Shown in pieces: positions 49,808 through 58,091 of a stretch of 64,000 bases of DNA. The translations under genes were made by a program, and so were the position numbers. Below the pieces are notes generated by a model, which ran no database searches, had not been told where the DNA came from, and saw only the letters and a list, made by a program, of their open reading frames with translations. This stretch comes from Zhongshania aliphaticivorans (GTDB taxonomy: Bacteria; Pseudomonadota; Gammaproteobacteria; Pseudomonadales; Spongiibacteraceae): NCBI RefSeq assembly GCF_001586255.1, contig NZ_CP014544.1, forward strand, positions 961,501 through 1,025,500, written 5' to 3'. Within the stretch, counting starts at the first letter, position 1, and every line of letters starts with the position of its first letter.

Positions 49808-50907
49808 GATGCGACTCCAGTTTCATTGACGAGGGCGACAGTTTTGATTTGCGCAAATACTTCCTGACCAGCGTGTAAGGCTAGGCGGTCGCGGGATTTG
49901 CGGGTGATGCGAGCCAGTAAATACTGATCGCCGACACTTAGGCGTACAGTGACTTGGGGGTTCATGGCTTTATTCCGGGCGATATCGCCGTCAATGGTGT
50001 CTATGGTGCATCTTAAGCTATTTAAAATGCTACTTTGGGTCGGCGCTTCAAGGCTGATACTGATGTCTCTGGCCGCAACAAAAAGCCTGAGCTGCTGGCC
50101 CGGTGCAGCGGATATTTGATTAATGCTGAGTTGATGGTCCGTAGTGAGTTGCAAGGTGCTTAACTGGTATTCATGGTCATGGCCAAGAAGCGTGGCGTTA
50201 AGTACCGCGCCCGCATTTTGCTGACGGCTAAGGGGTAGGTCGAGGCGACTGCTGAGCTCGACCAGGTCACCTTCGGCAATGAGCTGTCCGTTTTCTAGTA
50301 ATACCACGTGATCGGCGAGGCGGCTGACTTCATGGAAGCTATGGCTAACGTAGATAATCGGCAAGCTTAAGTGCTGGGGCAGCCGCTGTAGTACGTCCAT
50401 CATTTCGTCTCTGGCGGCGTCGTGCAGCCCTGACAAAGGTTCATCCATTAGCAGTAATTGTGGATGACGCAAAAGAGCGCGGGCAATAGCGACTCGTTTG
50501 CGCTCGCCGCCCGAGAGCTTGTTAACATCGCGATTTAGCAGCGCAGTAATTTGCAGCCAATTGCAGACTTCCTCAACACTTGGCCCGGCTGAACGAAATT
50601 GCCGTCTTTCGGCGTAGCCTAGATTCGCCGCAACGTTGAGGTGTGGGAATAATTGGGCATCTTGGAAAACCAGCCCTACTCCACGCTTTTCACATTGTAG
50701 GAATAGCCCTTGGCTTTGCCAGTCACTGCCTAAAAATTGCACCATGCCGTCGGGCGCGCGATCCAATCCGGCGATGCAGCGTAGCAAGCTCGTTTTGCCG
50801 CTGCCGCTGGGGCCGCAAATAGCGGTAATGCCGGTGCTTGGCAAGGCGGTGTCAATATCCAGCCGGAAGTCGCCGCGCTGCAAGTGTAGTGATAGCAGTA
50901 AGCTCAT
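49804..50907 (-). CDS. modC: Molybdate ABC transporter ATP-binding protein
   Basis: 367 residues. Walker A GPSGSGKTS, Q-loop GLVFQDAQLFPHL, signature LSGGERKRVAIARALL, Walker B LLLMDEPLSG. The C-terminal Mop/TOBE molybdate-binding domain follows (about 290-360). It overlaps modB and srkA by 4 nt each. Confidence 0.94.
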   Translation of the reverse strand: MSLLLSLHLQRGDFRLDIDTALPSTGITAICGPSGSGKTSLLRCIAGLDRAPDGMVQFLGSDWQSQGLFLQCEKRGVGLVFQDAQLFPHLNVAANLGYAERRQFRSAGPSVEEVCNWLQITALLNRDVNKLSGGERKRVAIARALLRHPQLLLMDEPLSGLHDAARDEMMDVLQRLPQHLSLPIIYVSHSFHEVSRLADHVVLLENGQLIAEGDLVELSSRLDLPLSRQQNAGAVLNATLLGHDHEYQLSTLQLTTDHQLSINQISAAPGQQLRLFVAARDISISLEAPTQSSILNSLRCTIDTIDGDIARNKAMNPQVTVRLSVGDQYLLARITRKSRDRLALHAGQEVFAQIKTVALVNETGVAS

Positions 50908-51608
50908 GCCCGTGCCTTGGGCAAATGGCGGTTACCCAGCTCAAGGCCGCGATAGCGGTTTAAACGGTATACCCAGCAAAGGACAATAAAGGAGAAGGCG
51001 ATGAGGCCACCGGCTAGCCAGTGGGCGGCGCCATATTGCAGGGATTCAACGCGGTCGTAGAGTGCGATAGACAGCACCTGGGTGCGACCTGGGATATTGC
51101 CGCCAATCATTAGCACTACGCCAAATTCGCCCACGGTATGGGCAAAACCCAAGGTAATAGCAACCAAGAAGTTGCTGCGGCACAGGGGCACAACAATACT
51201 AATAAAGCGGTCGAGGCGGGCGGCGCCCAAGCTCGCGGCGGTTTCCAATAGGGCTTTGGGGACTTGCTGAAAACCACTTTGCAGTGGCTGCACCACAAAG
51301 GGTAGCGAATACAGCACTGAAGCAATGACCAGGGCGCTGAAGCTAAACGCGAGATTTTCGCCGGTTAAGCTAAGCCAAAACTGGGCAATCGGTGAGCTGG
51401 GTGCAAAAGCGATGAGTAAATAAAAGCCTAAAACCGTTGGCGGTAATACCAGTGGCAGTGCGACAAGGGCTTCAATAACGGGCTTGCCGCGCCATGGCGT
51501 ATTCGCCATCCACCAGGCCAGAGGTGTGGCGATGACCAGCAGGATTAGGGTGGTGAGTCCCGCCAGTTTTAGTGTCAGGAAAATAGCCAGCCAATCGTGG
51601 TCGCTCAT
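50904..51608 (-). CDS. modB: Molybdate ABC transporter permease
   Basis: 234 residues with five hydrophobic segments. The permease signature PLVLPPTVLGFYLL and the coupling loop EFGVVLMIGGNIPGRTQVL are typical of ModB. No modA precedes it; instead there is a 20-codon frame with a perfect ribosome site whose stop overlaps this ATG. It would supply molybdate for the hydroxylase 2 kb away. Confidence 0.94.
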   Translation of the reverse strand: MSDHDWLAIFLTLKLAGLTTLILLVIATPLAWWMANTPWRGKPVIEALVALPLVLPPTVLGFYLLIAFAPSSPIAQFWLSLTGENLAFSFSALVIASVLYSLPFVVQPLQSGFQQVPKALLETAASLGAARLDRFISIVVPLCRSNFLVAITLGFAHTVGEFGVVLMIGGNIPGRTQVLSIALYDRVESLQYGAAHWLAGGLIAFSFIVLCWVYRLNRYRGLELGNRHLPKARA

Positions 51609-51667
51609 GCTGGCCAGCCTGTAGCGTAATGCCGGGCTAAAAGGCGGCGGTGCTGCTTGTGGTGCAT
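51605..51667 (-). CDS. Possible 20-residue leader peptide of modB
   Basis: A short frame with AGGAGG (51674-51679) 6 nt before its ATG, far stronger than any site for modB. It is His/Arg-rich at the start (MHHKQHRR). Its TGA overlaps the modB ATG (ATGA), so modB may be translated by coupling. It could be a leader peptide or a trace of a lost modA; not recognised. Confidence 0.4.
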   Translation of the reverse strand: MHHKQHRRLLARHYATGWPA

Positions 51668-51694
51668 TTGTCGCCTCCTATCTAAATTAATGGG

Positions 51695-52402
51695 TCAGGG
51701 TGTTCTGGCTAGACACCAGATATCAATCTGCCGTGCGCCGTTGCGCGCCAGTATAGCGGCCACGGTATTAGCTGTCGCGGTTGTCGTCACTACGTCGTCG
51801 ATCACCGCGACATGCTTGCCGCGGATTGGGCTTTGAGGAATAAATGCGAAGGCCTGTTTGATATTTTTTTGGCGCATCGCTGCGTTGAGGGCTTGTTGGG
51901 GTGGGGTGGCGCGGGGGTGGGTAAGCGCGTGACAAACTGGAATATCTAAAGCCTGGCTCCAGTGGTTGGCGAGCACCGTGGCTTGATTGAAACCGCGCTG
52001 CCAGCGCCGCCGCCAATGGATGGGAACGGGAACGAGGAGATCGGGCACTGTGTCGATGTCTCCGCCGACTGTGTTAAGCCATAGCTGGGCTAACACTGAG
52101 CCATAGCTAAGTTTGCCGCGGTGTTTAAATCCTGCAATCAGGCGATCTACCGGAAAATCATAACGCAGTGCGCTTAGGCATTGGGAAAAGGCCGGTGGCT
52201 TGCTGATGCAGCGACCACATTCGCTGTACTTCTCATGGCTTGCAAGCGGCAGCGCGCAGCGGGCGCAGTGGCTTTCTAGCCAGGGTAGGTCGGCTTCACA
52301 GTCTCGGCAAAGGTCAATTTGCCTAAAACTAGCGTCACCACAAAGCACGCACATGCCGCTAAAAGCATTGTAAATCAGCGTTTTATAAAATCTGTTAACC
52401 AT
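51695..52402 (-). CDS. comF: ComF-family phosphoribosyltransferase-like protein
   Basis: 235 residues. The N-terminal zinc-finger has paired Cys (CVLCG, CRDCE, CARC, CGRC). The C-terminal PRTase domain has LLVPVPIHWRRRWQRGFNQA and the PRPP loop VAVIDDVVTTTATAN. ComF is needed for DNA uptake in transformation, consistent with the complete pilMNOPQ here. ATG 52402 has AAGGA 6 nt before, better than the in-frame ATG 52408. Confidence 0.92.
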   Translation of the reverse strand: MVNRFYKTLIYNAFSGMCVLCGDASFRQIDLCRDCEADLPWLESHCARCALPLASHEKYSECGRCISKPPAFSQCLSALRYDFPVDRLIAGFKHRGKLSYGSVLAQLWLNTVGGDIDTVPDLLVPVPIHWRRRWQRGFNQATVLANHWSQALDIPVCHALTHPRATPPQQALNAAMRQKNIKQAFAFIPQSPIRGKHVAVIDDVVTTTATANTVAAILARNGARQIDIWCLARTP

Positions 52403-52424
52403 GTGCATCCTTGCAGGTTGACAG
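52392..52424. promoter_or_regulatory. BirA-type biotin operator
   Basis: CTGTTAACC-N15-GGTTGACAG (half-sites 52392-52400 and 52416-52424), 8 of 9 positions symmetric and close to the BirA consensus TTGTAAACC-N14/16-GGTTTACAA. It overlaps the bioB -35 box and the comF start codon, so biotin-loaded BirA should block bioB transcription. Confidence 0.8.
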
Positions 52425-52445
52425 CTTGCATTAAGCCTTTATCAT
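52418..52445 (+). promoter_or_regulatory. bioB sigma-70 promoter
   Basis: TTGACA (52418-52423), 16-nt spacer, TATCAT (52440-52445). The -35 lies in the BirA operator. Expected start near 52452 argues for bioB translation from ATG 52483 rather than 52456. Confidence 0.75.
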
Positions 52446-52482
52446 AGTAGGCTTTATGATCTTGCCTAAACTGGACTTTAAG

Positions 52483-53541
52483 ATGACAGCACTCGCGCCC
52501 ACGGTAATTCGCACAGATTGGACTAGCCAGGAAGTTCAGGCCTTATTTGCCCAGCCTTTTAATGATCTGTTGTTTCAGGCGCAAACTGTGCACCGCGCTA
52601 ACTTTGATCCCAATGCAGTTCAGGTCAGCACCTTATTGTCGATTAAAACGGGCGCCTGTCCAGAAGATTGTAAATATTGCCCGCAAAGTAATCGCTACGA
52701 CACCGGGCTTGAAGCTGAAAAATTGATGGAAGTTGAGAAAGTTTTGGCCGAGGCTCGGGCTGCCAAAGCTTCGGGCACAACCCGCTTTTGCATGGGGGCC
52801 GCATGGCGTTCGCCCAAGAAAAAAGACATGCCTTACGTCACTGCGATGGTGAAGGGCGTAAAGGAAATGGGTTTAGAAACCTGTATGACCTTGGGTATGT
52901 TAACCGGGGACCAGGCGGCCGAATTGGCAGAAGCCGGATTAGATTATTACAACCACAATTTGGACACCTCGCCCGAATTCTACGGTGAGATTATTACTAC
53001 GCGCACCTACCAAGATCGCCTCGGCACCTTGTCTAATGTCCGTGATGCTGGCATCAAAGTGTGTAGTGGCGGCATTGTTGGTATGGGCGAGTCCATCAAA
53101 GACCGTGCGGGTTTGTTGCTGCAATTAGCTAATTTGCCGGTGCAGCCAGAAAGTGTACCCATTAACATGCTAGTGAAAGTAGAAGGCACGCCAATGGCCG
53201 ATGTGGCCGATCTCGATCCCTTCGATTTTATCCGCACTATCGCGGTGGCGCGGATTATGATGCCAAAATCCCATGTTCGCCTGTCTGCTGGTCGCGAATC
53301 CATGAATGAGGAAATGCATGCCTTGGCGTATTTTGCCGGTGCTAACTCGATATTCTATGGTGAAAAACTACTCACCACGCCCAACCCCAAAGCAAATAAA
53401 GACCTAGAGTTGTTTGGTCGTCTTGGCATTAAGCCTGAAGAGCGTCATGTTGAACACGACGATGATGCGCAAAGCGAGGCCCTGCTGGGCGCCGTGCAAC
53501 AAGTCGAGAATGATCGATTTTTCTACGACGCTACCGCTTAA
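52483..53541 (+). CDS. bioB: Biotin synthase
   Basis: 352 residues, a radical-SAM enzyme inserting sulfur into dethiobiotin. The radical-SAM cluster motif is CPEDCKYC. The segments [11 protein letters not shown] and [16 protein letters not shown] and the [2Fe-2S] ligands including the Arg of HVRLSAGRE are present. ATG 52456 would add 9 residues but lies almost at the predicted transcription start. bioF follows after 24 nt. Confidence 0.97.
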   Translation: MTALAPTVIRTDWTSQEVQALFAQPFNDLLFQAQTVHRANFDPNAVQVSTLLSIKTGACPEDCKYCPQSNRYDTGLEAEKLMEVEKVLAEARAAKASGTTRFCMGAAWRSPKKKDMPYVTAMVKGVKEMGLETCMTLGMLTGDQAAELAEAGLDYYNHNLDTSPEFYGEIITTRTYQDRLGTLSNVRDAGIKVCSGGIVGMGESIKDRAGLLLQLANLPVQPESVPINMLVKVEGTPMADVADLDPFDFIRTIAVARIMMPKSHVRLSAGRESMNEEMHALAYFAGANSIFYGEKLLTTPNPKANKDLELFGRLGIKPEERHVEHDDDAQSEALLGAVQQVENDRFFYDATA

Positions 53542-53565
53542 TTGTCGGCGCTGTAATTCATTGTG

Positions 53566-54726
53566 ATGAATGAGGTCTTGCAGCGCCGCCTCGCCGAGCG
53601 CCGACACCAATCCCGCTACCGACGTCGTCGAGTGCTAGAGTCTGCTCAAGGGCCGCGGCTGCAAGTTGACGGCCGTGATTTGCTGCAATTTTGCAGCAAC
53701 GACTACCTAGGCTTGGCAAACCATCCTAAATTAATTGCCGCAATGCAGGACACCGCCGCTCAGTTCGGTGTGGGTGGTGGCGCCTCCCATTTGGTCTGTG
53801 GCCATTCTGAGCTGCACCATCAGCTTGAAGAGCGCTTGGCTAAAATCACGGGGCGTGAGCGCGCGTTATTATTCTCCACGGGTTACATGGCGAATCTCGG
53901 CACGGTTACGGCCTTAATGGGAAAGGGCGATCATATCCTTGAAGATCGCCTCAATCATGCCTCGCTCCTAGATGCGGGCTTGCTCAGTGGCGCGCGTTTT
54001 CAGCGTTTTCAGCACAATGATATGGCTGACCTCGAACGCCGATTGCAAAAACTGCCTGCGGATGGCAACCGTTTAATAGTGGTCGATGCGGTATTCAGTA
54101 TGGATGGCGACATGGCGCCGTTGCCAGCGCTGGCTGCATTGGCGCACAAATACGATGCCTGGCTAATGGCCGATGATGCCCATGGCTTTGGTGTGCTGGG
54201 TGAAAATGGCGCAGGTAGCGCTGAATTTTTTGACCTCGATCAGCAGCAATTGCCGGTGCTTATGGGCACCTTGGGCAAGGGACTTGGTAGTTTTGGTGCC
54301 TTTGTGGCGGGAAGTGATGAGCTAATAGAATCGCTTATCCAATTTGCGCGCCCCTATATTTACACCACTGCGATGCCGCCGGCGGTCGCTGCGGCCACTA
54401 TTGCAGCTTTGGACTTGCTGGTTGATGAGCCTTGGCGGCGCAGTCATTTGCAAGAGTTGATTCGCTATTTTCGTGATAAGGCCATCGCGCTGGCGCTGCC
54501 GGTGATGGCATCAAATACCGCTATTCAGCCCCTGCTGATAGGCGACGAAATCGCTGCAATGGCGCTCAGCAGCGCATTAGAGCAGCGCGGTATACTGGTT
54601 TCTGCGATACGCCCACCTACGGTGCCGGTAGGCAGCTCGCGTCTGCGAATTACCCTGTCGGCAGGGCACAGCAAAGCGGACATTGATTGCTTGTTGGCGG
54701 CGCTTGTTGAGGCGCTGGCTATTTAA
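53566..54726 (+). CDS. bioF: 8-amino-7-oxononanoate synthase
   Basis: 386 residues, a PLP enzyme joining pimeloyl-ACP and alanine. [13 protein letters not shown] and the PLP-lysine segment [15 protein letters not shown] are diagnostic; [12 protein letters not shown] is the N-terminal family motif. A GTG just before (53563) is an alternative start. The stop overlaps the next start (TAATG). Confidence 0.97.
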   Translation: MNEVLQRRLAERRHQSRYRRRRVLESAQGPRLQVDGRDLLQFCSNDYLGLANHPKLIAAMQDTAAQFGVGGGASHLVCGHSELHHQLEERLAKITGRERALLFSTGYMANLGTVTALMGKGDHILEDRLNHASLLDAGLLSGARFQRFQHNDMADLERRLQKLPADGNRLIVVDAVFSMDGDMAPLPALAALAHKYDAWLMADDAHGFGVLGENGAGSAEFFDLDQQQLPVLMGTLGKGLGSFGAFVAGSDELIESLIQFARPYIYTTAMPPAVAAATIAALDLLVDEPWRRSHLQELIRYFRDKAIALALPVMASNTAIQPLLIGDEIAAMALSSALEQRGILVSAIRPPTVPVGSSRLRITLSAGHSKADIDCLLAALVEALAI

Positions 54727-56306
54727 TGGCTATTTATCGCGAGCACTTGGCGGCCTACCGAAAGGATGCGGCGGAACTGGTTTTACTGCATGGCTGGGCC
54801 AGTGATTCATCTATTTGGCGGCCCTTATTGGCTGCGCTGCGCCGCGACTTCCACATTACCCTCATTGATCTGCCCGGCTGCGGACGCAGCGCTAAGGTGA
54901 TGGCGAGCAGCGATCCAGATCATTATATTGACGCAATTTTGCCGTTAGTCCCAGCAAGTGCTATTTATTGTGGCTGGTCTTTGGGGGGCATGCTGGCAAC
55001 GCGATTGGCGGCGCGTTTCCCCGATCGGGTGCAGGCGCTGATCTGTGTGGCGAGTAATGCGGTGTTTGTCGCTGACGCTGATTGGCCCGCGGCAATGGCA
55101 AAGCAAGACTTTGATGCCTTTTCTGCTCTGGTTGCTGCTAATCCTCGTGCCAGCTTACGTCGCTTTGAGTTATTGCAATTACATGGCGATTGCCATGCAA
55201 AAGAAGTTCGTGCGGAGCTTCAGGGTCTTGCGATAGCGCCTTCACAAGAAAATTTGTCTCTGGGATTGGCTTGCTTGCAATCACTGGATAATCGGCAAGC
55301 GCTGGCTGACTTGGCCTGCCCCTGTCTTTATCTCTTTGGTGGGGAGGACGCGCTAGTGCCTAGCGCTGCAGCCGACATTTTTGCTGAGCGCTATCCCCAG
55401 CACAGTAGCCAGCAGCTTGCGGACCGGGGGCATATATTATTTTTAGCTGACGCAGGGGAACTTAGTTCTTTGTTGCTGTCTTATTGCCGTAATTGGGGCT
55501 ATGTCGCAACGGATAAGCCAGCGCAGCTGAATAAATCGGATATTGGTCGCTCGTTTAGTCGCGCCGCCCATAGCTATGATGGCGCCGCGCTACTGCAGCG
55601 TCGTGTTGCAGATCGCTTGATCGCCTATTTGCCACAAGAGATCGCCGGGCCAGTGCTGGATCTTGGCTGCGGAACCGGATATAGCCTGCCAGCTTTGCAG
55701 GCTCGTATAGGCGCAGAGCCGCTGTTAGCCTTAGATTTGGCGGCGGGTATGGTGGGGCATGCCGCTGAGCAATATCCAAATATTGCAAATTATTTTGTGT
55801 GTGGCGATGCTGAAGACTTGCCCTTAGCAGATAACAGCGTGGCGACTATTTTTTCAAGTCTGGCCCTGCAGTGGTGCGAGAACTTAGCGGGACTGATGTT
55901 TGAGATAGAGCGGGTTTTGCAGCCAGGTGGCTCTGCGGTCATCGCTACTCTGGGGCCAAATACGCTTCATGAGCTGCGCAGTGCTTGGCGCCGAGTTGAC
56001 GGCTTTGTACATGTCAATCAATTCGCTGAGCGGGACGATTTAGCGGCGGCGATATCCGGCTCAAGCCTAGCCATTGAAGCTTGGGAAGAGGTCGTTGAGG
56101 TCATGTACTACGACCGCTTGTCTGAACTGACCCGGGAGTTAAAGAGTATTGGTGCCCATAATGTCAACGGCGGGCGGCCGAGTGGCTTGACGGGGCGGCA
56201 GCGCTTGCAAGCGCTCACGCAGCAGTACGAAGTTTATCGCGGTGCCGAGCTAAAGTTGCCCGCGAGCTACCAGCTTTGGTATTTAAAACTTAGTAAAAGC
56301 CGGTAA
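54726..56306 (+). CDS. bioHC: BioH-BioC fusion: pimeloyl-ACP methyl ester esterase and malonyl-ACP methyltransferase
   Basis: 526 residues. Residues 1-258 are an alpha/beta hydrolase of the BioH type: LLHGWASDSSIW, nucleophile GWSLGG (Ser85), Asp208 in FGGEDAL and His236 in DRGHILFL. From about 268 comes BioC: IGRSFSRAAHSYDGAA, SAM motif LDLGCGTGYS (311-320), FSSLALQWCENL and NGGRPSGLTGR. BioC methylates malonyl-ACP to start, and BioH removes the methyl to end, pimelate assembly. Both halves look complete, so one polypeptide does both. Confidence 0.94.
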   Translation: MAIYREHLAAYRKDAAELVLLHGWASDSSIWRPLLAALRRDFHITLIDLPGCGRSAKVMASSDPDHYIDAILPLVPASAIYCGWSLGGMLATRLAARFPDRVQALICVASNAVFVADADWPAAMAKQDFDAFSALVAANPRASLRRFELLQLHGDCHAKEVRAELQGLAIAPSQENLSLGLACLQSLDNRQALADLACPCLYLFGGEDALVPSAAADIFAERYPQHSSQQLADRGHILFLADAGELSSLLLSYCRNWGYVATDKPAQLNKSDIGRSFSRAAHSYDGAALLQRRVADRLIAYLPQEIAGPVLDLGCGTGYSLPALQARIGAEPLLALDLAAGMVGHAAEQYPNIANYFVCGDAEDLPLADNSVATIFSSLALQWCENLAGLMFEIERVLQPGGSAVIATLGPNTLHELRSAWRRVDGFVHVNQFAERDDLAAAISGSSLAIEAWEEVVEVMYYDRLSELTRELKSIGAHNVNGGRPSGLTGRQRLQALTQQYEVYRGAELKLPASYQLWYLKLSKSR

Positions 56307-56871
56307 AACTGCCTTATTGTAGGGAGCTTCTTGGTATATTTTGGGGCAACAGCCTTTGGATAGTGCAAAAAAGGCATCATTGAGCTATGTTAAGCAGTAT
56401 TAAAAAGACGGACATAGTTCAAAGTAATAAAAATTTGGTTTAAAGCAAGGGTAGTTGGGCTGAATTAAGGCTTTGCAGGCGGTTTTTATCGCTGCTTAGC
56501 GGCCGTTCACTTTTATTCATTGTTCGTGGCGCAGAGCTTGCATCAATTAAACGGCAATTTTAATGCGTAAATAGTAATTCTTTAACAAGAATATATTTAA
56601 ATTATGATGCATTAATTGCTAGGATAAAGTGACTTTGCTAAAGACGGTACCGTCTTGTTGATGGCTATAGTTATATTTGACTGAGGTGGGCACTTGTCTC
56701 GTGCCCGTGGTTTAATATGTGCTAGCCGCGTCAAGAGGGTCTTAAGTACTCGTAGTACGGTTAAATAATATGTAACGCCAGGTTACTGGCAGTTATTTGG
56801 GTGGGGGTCTGGCGCGATTTGCGTCGATGCTGGCAATATTTAGTTCTAAAATGAAGAAACGGAGTTTTACT
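56307..56871. other. 565-bp gene-free region with palindromes, leader of the first lipoprotein
   Basis: No coding frame is convincing. It contains ATTCTT-taac-AAGAAT (56577-56592), a perfect 16-bp palindrome AAGACGGTACCGTCTT (56641-56656), and three hairpins in a row: GGGCAC/GTGCCC (56688-56706), GTACT/AGTAC (56746-56758) and GCCAG/CTGGC (56777-56790). The last three would lie in the mRNA leader. I see no convincing promoter and no match to a riboswitch that I know. Confidence 0.5.
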
Positions 56872-57765
56872 ATGATCAACTCGGAAAAAATGCGGCTAAC
56901 TATGTTTGCTGCCAGCATGGTTGCAGCTGGAGCGCTGACTGGGTGTTTCAACGACAAAAGTTCTGACCCAAGTACTACTGGCTTCGGTCTTGGTGCTGCA
57001 AAGGGTGCTATTAACGGCGCAACTTGTAATTATAAAACCGCAGTGAATACCAATGGTTTTGCTGGTACAACCGATGCGAATGGTGAAGTGCAGGTGGCAG
57101 TTACTCCTGGTTTCGGCGCAAATGATTACCCAGTTGTTATTACATGTGTAGGCGGGACTTATTTTGATGAGTCTGATAACTCTACTCAGCCGCAGACTGA
57201 ACCAATGCGTTCTGTAATTCCTGACGCCCAGTCAATTGCAGAGGTTGGCGGAAAAATCGGCGTAAACCCATTCACTGAGCTTGCAACTGCATTGTTTGAC
57301 AGCTTGCCAGCTGGCGCGGCAAACAGAACTGCGGCAGCGGCTAAAGCTAGCTATGGCGAAATCGGACGTCTTTTCGCGCCTGGTATGGTGGCAAACGGCG
57401 GTGCGTTGAACCTGATGCAGGCGTCTACTCCTGTTAACACTGCTAACCCGACTAATTTGGGTAATAATGTCGCGGGTCAGCTGGCTACATATTTGGCTGG
57501 TTTCGCTAAATATGCTGCCACTAATGGCGGTAGCATGGCGGTTCTAGCTGATTTGCGCACTAAAATTGCTACAGGTACTGCAGTTCCTGCAAGCGTGGCG
57601 CAAGGCATTAAAACTCAGGCTAATAGCTATACTCCTGGTGCTACAACTGGCGTAACTGCTCAGCCTAGCGGTAATGGCGGCACTGCGCAGAAGCCAACTT
57701 CTGGTGGTGCCACTGGCGGCACTGGCGGCACTGGTGGTACTGGCGGCAGTGGTGGTCAGGTTTAA
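56872..57765 (+). CDS. Lipoprotein with Gly-Gly-Thr tail (first of two)
   Basis: 297 residues, not recognised. The signal peptide has lipobox LTGC (Cys25). The mature part includes GATCNYKTAVNTNGFAGTTDANGEVQVAV, like a small beta domain with a disulfide, then a helical stretch and an Asn/Ala/Thr-rich end. The last 20 residues are repeats of GGT closing with GGSGGQV. ATG 56872 has GGAG 8 nt before; an upstream in-frame start at 56797 would precede the signal. It has its own terminator. N-terminal 30 residues and tail match the next protein. Confidence 0.85.
   Translation: MINSEKMRLTMFAASMVAAGALTGCFNDKSSDPSTTGFGLGAAKGAINGATCNYKTAVNTNGFAGTTDANGEVQVAVTPGFGANDYPVVITCVGGTYFDESDNSTQPQTEPMRSVIPDAQSIAEVGGKIGVNPFTELATALFDSLPAGAANRTAAAAKASYGEIGRLFAPGMVANGGALNLMQASTPVNTANPTNLGNNVAGQLATYLAGFAKYAATNGGSMAVLADLRTKIATGTAVPASVAQGIKTQANSYTPGATTGVTAQPSGNGGTAQKPTSGGATGGTGGTGGTGGSGGQV
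57703..57756 (+). repeat. 9-bp GGT-coding tandem repeat, first lipoprotein
   Basis: Degenerate tandem units GGNGGNACN encode the Gly-Gly-Thr tail. Third positions differ between units, so the peptide rather than the DNA appears conserved. Confidence 0.75.
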
Positions 57766-58091
57766 TCGCGAGCGTTAGTGACTGAAAAGGGCAGCGTTTA
57801 GCTGCCCTTTTTTTTGTGTAAATAATGAGCAATCAAAAGTAAAGCAGGGCTTACCCTCGTTTCCTGTGGTCCAGCTAATAAGTGCCTTATCATTCCTGAA
57901 ATGGCGACTTGCTAATAAAACCACCTTCCTTCTTAGCGTCCCGTGTGAGCGGATATCGTGGTGTGCGTGTTTGTAAAACCGAATTAATTTTTGTTTGCGG
58001 TGGCGCATGGTATTCAGTGTGCTATATATCTACTGGGCTGAAAATCTAAGCTAATAATGCAGTCTGCTTCTTATAACAGGTGGGTGTAGAT
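57766..58091. other. Gap between the two lipoprotein genes
   Basis: 326 bp. It holds the terminator at 57785-57815 and then AT-rich sequence with no convincing frame on either strand. A promoter for the second gene must lie here, but I cannot pick one with confidence. Confidence 0.5.
57785..57815 (+). terminator. Rho-independent terminator after the first lipoprotein
   Basis: An 11-bp stem AAAAGGGCAGC/GCTGCCCTTTT with a 5-nt loop and eight T. Confidence 0.92.

Noticed and set aside
56688-56706. Sigma-54 promoter from the GGGCAC...GTGCCC stretch
   Set aside because: The GG to GC spacing is 12, not the required 10.
56688-56790. Cyclic di-GMP riboswitch in the lipoprotein leader
   Set aside because: The hairpins lack the conserved GEMM sequence blocks that I know, so no riboswitch class is assigned.
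57703-57756. Tandem GGT repeats as a possible CRISPR or non-coding satellite
   Set aside because: The units are 9 bp, stay in frame, have no spacers and encode the protein tail.
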